64,000 bases of DNA from assembly GCA_048594885.1 (NCBI GenBank), contig JBMDXB010000157.1, forward strand, positions 1 through 64,000, in the 5' to 3' direction. The first letter of the stretch is position 1. Every line of letters begins with the position of its first letter. The position numbers were made by a program, and so were the translations under genes. The notes beneath the pieces were generated by a model, which saw only the letters and a program-made list of their open reading frames with translations, searched no databases and had not been told where the DNA came from. This document shows positions 16,210-22,981 of the stretch, piece by piece. The stretch is from JBMDXB01 sp048594885 (GTDB taxonomy: Bacteria > Acidobacteriota > Vicinamibacteria > Vicinamibacterales > 2-12-FULL-66-21).

Positions 16210-17823
16210 TTACCTGTCGAGCGGACGGACGCTCACGTCGAGCACGGCGAGGCGCTGCAGGTGCGGGCGCAGGCGCTCGAGAAAACCGGCGTAGTCCTTC
16301 TGCTCCTTCGGCGTCCACACGACCTCGGCAAGCGCGGTCAAGCGCGGAAACGCCATGTACTCGACGCGCTTCGGCGTCGGCAGGTATTCCGTCCAGAGCT
16401 GCGCTTGCGCGCCGAGCACGTGCTTCGCGAACTGCGGCTCGAGCTCCTCGGGAATCGGCTCGTAGCCATAGACGGTCTCGAGCGGCAGGAACCCGCCGAT
16501 CGCCAGCGGCTCGCTCGCGCGATCCTTGGACTGGTAATAATCGAGATACGTGTGCGTCGTCGGCGCCATGACGACGTCGTGGTTCGCGCGGGCGGCTTCG
16601 ATGCCCCCTTTGACGCCGCGCCATGACATGACGACGGCGTTCTCGGCGAGGCCGCCCTCGAGGATCTCGTCCCAACCGACGAGGCGCCGGCCTTTCGAGG
16701 TCAGGAACGCGTCCATCTGGCGGATGAACCAGCTCTGAAGCGCGTGCTCGTCGGGGAGCCCCAGTTCCTTGATGCGCTGCTGGATGCGCGCGTTCGTCTT
16801 CCACTTCGCCTTGTCCGCCTCGTCGCCGCCGATGTGGATGTAGCGGCTCGGGAAGAGCGACATCACCTCGGTGAGCACGTTCTGCATGAACGTGATGGTC
16901 GACGGCTCCGCGTTGAGGATGTCGCTGAAGATGCCCCAGCGCGTCGCCACCTGCAGCGGCTCGCCGCCGAGACCGAGCTCCGGATACGCCGTGATGGCGG
17001 CCACCGCGTGGCCGGGCATCTCGATCTCCGGCACGACGTCGATGAATCGCGCCTTCGCATACGCGACGATCTCGCGCACGTCATCCTGGGTGTAGAAGCC
17101 GCAGTGCGGCGTCGCGTCGAACTTCCATTGCTTCTCGTCGCGGACGTAGCGGCCGACGAGCGTCTCCTTGCGGCACGAGCCGACGCTCGTCAGCTTCGGA
17201 TACTGCTCGATCTCGAGCCGCCAGCCCTGGTCGTCGGTGAGATGCCAGTGAAAGGTGTTCAGCTTGTGGAGCGCCAGCAGGTCGATGTACTTCTTCACGA
17301 ACTCGCGCGGCATGAAGTGGCGCGCGACGTCGAGGTGCGCGCCGCGCCAGGCGAAGCGCGGTCTGTCCTCAATCGTGACGGCGGGCAACGTCCACTCGAC
17401 GTGTTCTGGCGGCGCCTCTCTGAAGATCTCCGGCGGCAGCAATTGCCTGATCGTCTGGACGGCGTAGAACAGTCCCGCGAGCTCCGGCGCGCGCGCAATG
17501 ACGCGCGAGGGCTGCACCTCGAGCGTGTAGCCTTCGCGGCCGAGGCGCTTCAGCGTCGCATCCCGTCGGAGGACGATCGCGCCGGCCGGATTTACGGCGC
17601 TGACCTGCACTCGCAACGAGAAGCCGATCGCCGGCTCGAGATAGTCCGCGAGCTGCCGGGCGATCCGCGCGCTGGCGGCGTCGGCGACGATCGTGGTGTT
17701 CGCTGTGATGCGGAACGTTCCGTCGTGCGGCTTGACGGAAACAGGTCGCGGAATGATGGAAATCTGCGCGGCGCTCGACTGCGGCGCGAGCGCGGCAAGC
17801 ATGGCAAAGATGATGACGGTCAT
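16210..17823 (-). CDS. Secreted GH20 beta-N-acetylhexosaminidase
   Basis: A protein of 537 residues with a signal peptide (about residues 1-19). Residues about 25-145 are the non-catalytic GH20b-like domain. The TIM barrel follows from RPRFAWRGAHLDVARHF. The catalytic Asp-Glu pair is D334-E335 in YIHIGGDEADK; the Glu is the acid/base and the Asp positions the substrate acetamido group. It should release terminal GlcNAc or GalNAc residues from glycans or chitin fragments. The start codon overlaps the stop of the upstream gene by one base (TGATG), so the two are coupled. Hexosaminidase fits with the GH2 and sialidase-like genes nearby. Confidence 0.93.
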   Translation of the reverse strand: MTVIIFAMLAALAPQSSAAQISIIPRPVSVKPHDGTFRITANTTIVADAASARIARQLADYLEPAIGFSLRVQVSAVNPAGAIVLRRDATLKRLGREGYTLEVQPSRVIARAPELAGLFYAVQTIRQLLPPEIFREAPPEHVEWTLPAVTIEDRPRFAWRGAHLDVARHFMPREFVKKYIDLLALHKLNTFHWHLTDDQGWRLEIEQYPKLTSVGSCRKETLVGRYVRDEKQWKFDATPHCGFYTQDDVREIVAYAKARFIDVVPEIEMPGHAVAAITAYPELGLGGEPLQVATRWGIFSDILNAEPSTITFMQNVLTEVMSLFPSRYIHIGGDEADKAKWKTNARIQQRIKELGLPDEHALQSWFIRQMDAFLTSKGRRLVGWDEILEGGLAENAVVMSWRGVKGGIEAARANHDVVMAPTTHTYLDYYQSKDRASEPLAIGGFLPLETVYGYEPIPEELEPQFAKHVLGAQAQLWTEYLPTPKRVEYMAFPRLTALAEVVWTPKEQKDYAGFLERLRPHLQRLAVLDVSVRPLDR

Positions 17824-18674
17824 CAGAGCACCAGACGAAGTCCGAAATTGAGATCGAAGGTCCACGGACGGATACGCAACGGAGCGGGCGCGAGCATCTC
17901 CTGAGCCTCGCTGACGGTCAGCGAAAACAGGCCGTCGCCGACGGCGGTCACGCGGACCGGCGCCCCAATCGTTCGCGGCGCCATGACTCGCAGCCCCGCG
18001 GTGAATCCGGCGCGATTGGTGAACGCGCGAAACACGTCGAATCCGGCGACCGCGCCAATGCTCCACTTGCGATCGACGGTAAGCGTCAGCGCGCGATCGT
18101 CGCTGAACAGCGTCGAGTGGCCGCCCAGCCGGAACACGCTGAGAGCGACAGGCTCGAACTCACCGCTGACAGCGACCAGCGCCAGGCCGCCAGAGACCCG
18201 CGCCTCGAGACGCCGCGCGTCGCCGAAGCGGCCGATCGCCAGGACGTCGAGGCAGACGGTCCGAAGCTCCCCCCCGGGCGCAGGTTGATCGGTGGAGGTC
18301 TGCAGCGAGAACTGCCGCGGGACGTAGTCCGGCGGCTGCCGCGACGTGTAGGTCAGCGACACGTGATGCGGGCCACTCGTTCCGCTCACGGTCGAGGAAC
18401 GGAACCCGGCGCGTGCCTCGACGCCCGCGTGCCGCGCCGGAAACCACGCGACCGCTCCCCAGACCGCTGGCCGGCGACTGCGCTGAAGCGTGACTGTCTG
18501 CCCCGCCTCGCCGGAGGATTCGAACGCGACGACCGGAGGAACGTAGCGCGTGTCGTAAAGGAAGGACGACTGCCGAAGCGGCACGTCCACTCCGCCTGCG
18601 AGCTCGATCGACTGCGCTTGTGAGGGCCCCGGCACGAGCAGCAGCGTCGTCAACGCAACGACGCTCGCGCGCAT
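17823..18674 (-). CDS. Exported protein of unknown function, probable small outer-membrane barrel
   Basis: A protein of 283 residues with a signal peptide (ALTTLLLVPGPSQAQ). The mature part is rich in alternating hydrophobic and polar strands with frequent aromatic residues (VWGAVAWFPARHAGVEARAGF, RKWSIGAVAGFDVF) and ends in DLNFGLRLVL. These features suggest a beta-barrel of the outer membrane. I know no specific family. It is the first gene of a two-gene unit with the GH20 enzyme, so it may help with glycan capture or simply be co-expressed. A -10-like TATAGT lies 6 nt before the ATG. Confidence 0.7.
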   Translation of the reverse strand: MRASVVALTTLLLVPGPSQAQSIELAGGVDVPLRQSSFLYDTRYVPPVVAFESSGEAGQTVTLQRSRRPAVWGAVAWFPARHAGVEARAGFRSSTVSGTSGPHHVSLTYTSRQPPDYVPRQFSLQTSTDQPAPGGELRTVCLDVLAIGRFGDARRLEARVSGGLALVAVSGEFEPVALSVFRLGGHSTLFSDDRALTLTVDRKWSIGAVAGFDVFRAFTNRAGFTAGLRVMAPRTIGAPVRVTAVGDGLFSLTVSEAQEMLAPAPLRIRPWTFDLNFGLRLVL

Positions 18675-18680
18675 ACGGCC

Positions 18681-18686
18681 ACTATA
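18681..18686 (-). promoter_or_regulatory. Putative -10 box for the barrel/GH20 unit (leaderless arrangement)
   Basis: TATAGT on the minus strand ends six nucleotides before the ATG at 18674, inside the 15-bp gap after the ThuA gene. Transcription from it would start at or inside the start codon. No clear -35 element is seen. Confidence 0.45.
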
Positions 18687-18689
18687 CGC

Positions 18690-19625
18690 TCATCGCGCCG
18701 GCTGTTTCACGCGCAACGACACGGCGGCGGCAGTCGGAAAATCGCGCGGCACTGCTTGCGTCACCTTTCCCGTCGCGGCCCACTCGGTGCCGCGCTGCAT
18801 CGAGACGATGAAGTCGACGCTGGAGATTGCCGCGACCGGCTCGACGTCCTTCGGCCCGACGTGGCCCAGCGTGTTGTGGAACACGCGCCCCTTGCCGTAC
18901 TGGATCGTCATGAACATCGGCTCGTGCTCGCCCGTGCCGCCCTTTGCCTTGTCGGGCACCGCCGTCGCCAGCACCGCGAGGTTCTTCGCCGGGCCGCGCA
19001 AGTTGCTGTAGACCTCGTCGTTCGCGTGCATCCACTCACCCGGCAGCCCTTTCATGATCGGATGCTCCGGCGCGCGCGACACGATTGTGAAGTCGTGCTT
19101 GGGCGGATGGCTCGCGGTGCCGGGCGTCGTATCGAGGACCATCTTGCCGTCGCGCCAACGGACCTTCGGCCCCCAGCTCTCGTCGCGGCCGGCCCAGCCG
19201 CCGACGCCGGACATCTCGAGAAACTCGGTCCACTTCGGAAACGCGTTGTCGGCCGCGTGGACGAGCACGAGTCCGCCGCCGCCGCGCACGAACTCGACGA
19301 ACGCCCGCTTCGTCTCCTCCGGCCACTCGTCGCCTTCGTAGTCCATGACGACGGCGCCGTAACCGGCGAACGAGGGCTTGAAGCCGGACATGTCCTGCCC
19401 TTTCGCCGGTGACGTCACGACCGTGACGTCGAACTTCCCCGCCTCGTCCAGCATGCGCTTGATGGCGGCGCTGCTGACCGCCCAGTTGTGGTACGGATTG
19501 CACTGGCCGGTGAGGAGCATCACTTTGATGCGCGACTGCGCCGCGGGTCCCGCGGCCGAGAGGGCAATCGCGAGGACAGGGAGAACGACGGCGAGTCGAA
19601 AGAGCGTCGATGAATGCGATGTCAT
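18690..19625 (-). CDS. Secreted ThuA-domain (trehalose-utilisation-like) protein
   Basis: A protein of 311 residues with a signal peptide (RLAVVLPVLAIALSAAGPAAQS). The ThuA class-I glutamine-amidotransferase-like fold is evident: IKVMLLTGQCNPYHNW at the start, YGAVVMDYEGDEWPEETKRAFVEFVRGGGGLVLVHAADNAFP in the middle, and GKGRVFHNTLGHVG near the end. ThuA proteins occur with sugar-degradation genes, and their chemistry is poorly defined. The gene is divergent from the GH2 gene and precedes the GH20 unit on the same strand, so it belongs with the local glycan-use genes. The frame starts at an ATG nine nucleotides after a TAAACT box. Confidence 0.9.
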   Translation of the reverse strand: MTSHSSTLFRLAVVLPVLAIALSAAGPAAQSRIKVMLLTGQCNPYHNWAVSSAAIKRMLDEAGKFDVTVVTSPAKGQDMSGFKPSFAGYGAVVMDYEGDEWPEETKRAFVEFVRGGGGLVLVHAADNAFPKWTEFLEMSGVGGWAGRDESWGPKVRWRDGKMVLDTTPGTASHPPKHDFTIVSRAPEHPIMKGLPGEWMHANDEVYSNLRGPAKNLAVLATAVPDKAKGGTGEHEPMFMTIQYGKGRVFHNTLGHVGPKDVEPVAAISSVDFIVSMQRGTEWAATGKVTQAVPRDFPTAAAVSLRVKQPAR

Positions 19626-19634
19626 GATGGCGTG

Positions 19635-19640
19635 AGTTTA
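19635..19640 (-). promoter_or_regulatory. Putative -10 box of the ThuA gene
   Basis: TAAACT on the minus strand lies nine nucleotides before the ATG at 19625. Its position matches the pattern seen at four other genes in this window. The -35 region is not recognisable. Confidence 0.35.
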
Positions 19641-19663
19641 CACGCTCCGAGCATCGTTCGTCC

Positions 19664-19669
19664 TACAAT
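19664..19669 (+). promoter_or_regulatory. Putative -10 box of the GH2 gene (leaderless arrangement)
   Basis: TACAAT ends seven nucleotides before the ATG at 19677, in the 51-bp divergent gap shared with the ThuA gene. A TTTACA hexamer is present upstream, but at 21 bp it is too far for a canonical spacer. Confidence 0.4.
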
Positions 19670-19676
19670 CGCCTTC

Positions 19677-22463
19677 ATGCGCAAATCCCTGTCGGTCCCT
19701 CTGGTGTGGCTGCTCGCGCTTCCGGCCGCGGCGTTCGCGCAGGACACGGAACGGCGGTACCTCTCCGGCACCGACAAGGACCACACGGTCAAGTGGGAGT
19801 TCATGGTGGACGGCGGCCGCCGCGACGGCGAGTGGACGACGATCCCGGTGCCGTCCAACTGGGAACTGCACGGATTCGGCGCCTACAACTACGGCAACGA
19901 CAAGGATAAGGCGAGCGAACGCGGCCACTACCGGCATCGCTTCGACGTGCCTTCCGCATGGCGCGGCAAGCGCATCGTCCTCGTGTTCGAAGGCTCGATG
20001 ACGGACACCGACGTGAAGGTGAACGGGCGTGCCGCCGGGCCCGTCCACCAGGGCGGATTCTACGAGTTCCGCTACGACGTGAGCGGGCTGCTGCAGTACG
20101 GACGCCCGAATCTGCTGGAAACGACCGTCAGCAAGCAGTCGTCGAACCCGTCGGTCACGCGCGCCGAGCGCGATGCCGACTACTGGGTCTTCGGCGGCAT
20201 CTACCGCCCCGTCTACCTCGAGGCGTATCCCTCGACGTCGATCGAGCGCACCGCAATCGATGCGCGGGCCGACGGCACGTTCCGCATGGATGTGTACCTG
20301 GCCGGCGTCACGCGCGAGACGACGGTCACCGCGCGAATCGAGCGGCTGGATGGGACGCGCGTCGGATCCGATTTCTACGCGACGGCCACGCCCGGCCAGG
20401 CACAGGTGACGTTGAGAACGAGCGTCGCCAATCCGAGGCTTTGGAACGCGGAGCAGCCGAACCTGCATCGCGTCGTGGTCACGCTCGAAGGACCATCAGG
20501 CGTGATCCACAGGACGACCGAGCGGTTCGGATTCCGGACCGTGGAAGTGCGGCCGCGCGACGGCATCTACGTCAACGGCAAGCGCGTGATCCTCAAAGGC
20601 GTGAACCGCCACTCCTTCTGGCCCGACTCGGGACGGACGACGAGTCCCGAGATCAGCGTGCGCGACGTGCAGTTGATGAAGGACATGAACATGAACGCCG
20701 TGCGCATGTCCCACTATCCGCCGGACAAGCACTTTCTCGACGCGTGCGACGAGCTGGGCCTCTACGTGCTCGACGAGCTGGGAGGCTGGCAGAAGGCGTA
20801 CGACACCGACGTTGGCCGGCCGCTCGTGCGCGAGCTCGTGATCCGCGACGTCAATCACCCGTCGATCCCGCTGTGGGACAACGGCAACGAGCGCGGCTGG
20901 AACGTCGAGCTCGACGGCGAGTTCGCGAAGTGGGATCCGCAGCAGCGCGTCGTCCTGCACCCGATTGAGAACTTCAACGGCGTCGACACCACGCACTACC
21001 TGCCCTACGGCTGCTGCGCGCAGTCGTTCTTCAACGGGCGCGACATCCTGCTGCCGACCGAATTCCAGCACGGCCTCTACGACGGCGGGCATGGCGCTGG
21101 GTTGCGCGATTACTGGCGTCTCATCGAGGAGCATCCCGCCGCGGGCGGCGGCTTCCTGTGGGTGTTCGCGGACGAAGGCATCGTCCGCACCGATCGCAAC
21201 GGCGCGATCGACGCGGCCGGCAATCAGGGAGCCGACGGCATCCTCGGGCCATATCGCGAGAAGGAAGCGAGCTTCTCCACCATCAAGAAGCTGTGGTCGC
21301 CTGTCGCCATCGACGAGTCGCCGCTCGGTCCCGGATTCGACGGACGGCTCCGCGTCACGAACAAATACTCGTTCACCGCGCTCGACGCCCACACGTTCCG
21401 CTGGCAGATCCTGAAGTTCCGCCTGCCGCGAGAGGCGGATGCCGGCCACGTCGTGTTGCACCAAGGCACGGCGGCGCCACGATCGCTGGGGCCGGGCGAA
21501 AGCGGGATGCTCGATCTGCGGCTGCCGTCCGGCTGGCGCGACGGCGATGCGCTCTCGCTCGCCGTCACCGACCACACCGGCCGCGAGCTCTACACGTGGC
21601 GTTGGATGCTGGTCGATCCCGCGACAGTGGCGAACGCAGTCGTAGGGCGGGACTTCAGTCCCGCCACAAGTTCGGCCTATACGCCAGCCGCGCGTGCGGA
21701 AGACAACCGCATCATCGTCACCGCGGGTGCGACGCAGCTCGCGTTCGACGCGTCCAACGCACGCATCACCGGCGTCACGCGCGACGGCCGCGTCGTGTCG
21801 TTCGCCAACGGGCCGCGTCCGGTGCCGGACGACAAGGCGGCGTCGCAGGTGAAGCACTTCGCCGACGGCGACGCCTACGTGATCGAGGCGCGCTCCGAAG
21901 GCTCATTGCGACTCGTGCGATGGCGCGTGCAGGCGAGCGGCTGGACGACGCTCGAGTACGAGCTGCGTCCGGGCGGGAGCGAGCATGCCCACATTGGCGT
22001 GACCTTCGACTATCCCGAATCGCAGGTCACGGGCATGCGCTGGCTCGGGCGAGGGCCGTATCGCGTGTGGAAGAACCGCATGGACGGCGTCGAGTACGAC
22101 GCGTGGCAGAAGCCGGCGAACGACGGCGTCACGGGTGTCGTGTGGCAGTACCCCGAGTTCCGAGGGCATCACGCCGACGTGTATTGGGCGACGATCCAGA
22201 CGACCGAGGTCCCGATCACTATCGTCAGCGAAATGGACGGCCTGTTCCTTCGCATGCTCACGCCAACGCCGCCGCCCGATCCGCGCAGTTCCGCTGTCTC
22301 TTTTCCCGAAGGCAACATCTCGCTGCTGCACGCCATCACGCCGATCGGAACGAAGTTCAATCCTGCCGACACGCTCGGCCCGTCCGGCCAGCTCAACCGG
22401 GTGAACGGCCGGACGTCGCGCTACGGCGGCCGCGTGCACTTCTACTTCGGCCAGCCGAAATGA
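19677..22463 (+). CDS. Secreted GH2 family glycoside hydrolase (beta-galactosidase-like)
   Basis: A protein of 928 residues with a signal peptide ending AAFAQ. An N-terminal jelly-roll sugar-binding domain follows (PVPSNWELHGFGAYNYG, GHYRHRFDVP), then an Ig-like domain, then the TIM barrel starting near GVNRHSFWPDSGR. The GH2 acid/base Glu is E405 in DNGNERGWN. The nucleophile is probably E462 in LPTEFQHGLYDGG. The C-terminal part resembles the LacZ small-chain domain (WLGRGPYRVWKNRMDG). It should release beta-linked galactose or a related sugar. A perfect palindrome interrupts the coding region near residue 656, in a linker between domains. The sugar specificity cannot be read from the sequence. 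Confidence 0.9.
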   Translation: MRKSLSVPLVWLLALPAAAFAQDTERRYLSGTDKDHTVKWEFMVDGGRRDGEWTTIPVPSNWELHGFGAYNYGNDKDKASERGHYRHRFDVPSAWRGKRIVLVFEGSMTDTDVKVNGRAAGPVHQGGFYEFRYDVSGLLQYGRPNLLETTVSKQSSNPSVTRAERDADYWVFGGIYRPVYLEAYPSTSIERTAIDARADGTFRMDVYLAGVTRETTVTARIERLDGTRVGSDFYATATPGQAQVTLRTSVANPRLWNAEQPNLHRVVVTLEGPSGVIHRTTERFGFRTVEVRPRDGIYVNGKRVILKGVNRHSFWPDSGRTTSPEISVRDVQLMKDMNMNAVRMSHYPPDKHFLDACDELGLYVLDELGGWQKAYDTDVGRPLVRELVIRDVNHPSIPLWDNGNERGWNVELDGEFAKWDPQQRVVLHPIENFNGVDTTHYLPYGCCAQSFFNGRDILLPTEFQHGLYDGGHGAGLRDYWRLIEEHPAAGGGFLWVFADEGIVRTDRNGAIDAAGNQGADGILGPYREKEASFSTIKKLWSPVAIDESPLGPGFDGRLRVTNKYSFTALDAHTFRWQILKFRLPREADAGHVVLHQGTAAPRSLGPGESGMLDLRLPSGWRDGDALSLAVTDHTGRELYTWRWMLVDPATVANAVVGRDFSPATSSAYTPAARAEDNRIIVTAGATQLAFDASNARITGVTRDGRVVSFANGPRPVPDDKAASQVKHFADGDAYVIEARSEGSLRLVRWRVQASGWTTLEYELRPGGSEHAHIGVTFDYPESQVTGMRWLGRGPYRVWKNRMDGVEYDAWQKPANDGVTGVVWQYPEFRGHHADVYWATIQTTEVPITIVSEMDGLFLRMLTPTPPPDPRSSAVSFPEGNISLLHAITPIGTKFNPADTLGPSGQLNRVNGRTSRYGGRVHFYFGQPK
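21643..21667. repeat. REP-like perfect palindrome inside the GH2 gene
   Basis: Arms GGCGGGACT (21646-21654) and AGTCCCGCC (21657-21665) are separated by two bases, with GTA before and AC after. The element sits in frame in the coding sequence and is read as roughly GRDFSPATS, in a low-complexity linker. Its form is that of a dispersed palindromic repeat rather than normal coding sequence. Confidence 0.6.
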
Positions 22464-22504
22464 CAACAACGCAGGTCGCTGCTTCCCTCGCGCACTTCCA
22501 CCCG

Positions 22505-22525
22505 GAAACCCGTTCTACAGGTTGA
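22505..22525 (+). repeat. Copy 1 of a 21-22 bp direct repeat (core CCGTTCTACA)
   Basis: The sequence GAAACCCGTTCTACAGGTTG begins 42 bp after the GH2 stop. A close copy, in the same orientation, starts 37 bp after the kinase stop (25856). The two flank the broken sigma gene and the kinase. It could be an ECF-type promoter element or the boundary of a duplicated or mobile cassette. Confidence 0.45.
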
Positions 22526-22562
22526 AAGCGGCGCCGGGCCGCTCGGAAGGACGCGGGGAGGT

Positions 22563-22892
22563 CTATGTCTCGCACGATATGCAGGGGTGCATCTCGATGA
22601 CTGCGAGCGCGGCGTTCTCGCGTTCGAGCGCTTCGAGGGCCTGGTGCAGATCCAGCAGTTTGAGCTGCTCGGCTCGATCGTCGCTGCGAACTTCGATGTT
22701 GGTGTCCCACGGCACGCGCGCGTCGCCGCCGCCGCGCTTGCCGGCAGCGGACGCCCGCGCGTGATCGATCAGCACCTGCCGCATGACGCGTGACATGAGT
22801 GCGAGAAAGTGCGCGCGGTCGGCAATCTGCGGTTGCGTAGCGGCTCGCTCCCCCTCGCGCACTCGATGCAGCAGCCGCGTGATGTCGGACAT
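22563..22892 (-). pseudogene. Broken ECF-type sigma factor (kinase-associated subgroup)
   Basis: A frame of 109 residues starts like a complete ECF sigma of the type often paired with Ser/Thr kinases in Acidobacteriota (MSDITRLLHRVREGE). It then jumps directly to the region-2 end (RAHFLALMSRVMRQVLIDHARASAAGKRGG) and stops at ALAVIEMHPCISCET, where region 4 should begin (normally ...VVELRYFGGLS). About 60 residues of regions 1-2 and all of region 4, the -35-binding helix-turn-helix, are missing. It therefore cannot work as a normal sigma factor. The downstream DNA in other frames has no clear region-4 remnant. It is divergent from the kinase at 22982. Confidence 0.75.
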
Positions 22893-22981
22893 GGCAAATT
22901 CAGCTCAGCAGCTGAAACCTGCGAAACGCGGCCCGGCGCCCTCTTATAATGACGCCGCCCCCCGCCGGCGTGTCGATCACA

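Noticed and set aside
22949..22951. ATG at 22949 as start of the kinase
   Set aside because: It overlaps a TATAAT hexamer (22945-22950) likely to be a -10 element; the ATG at 22982 gives an N-terminus typical of such kinases.
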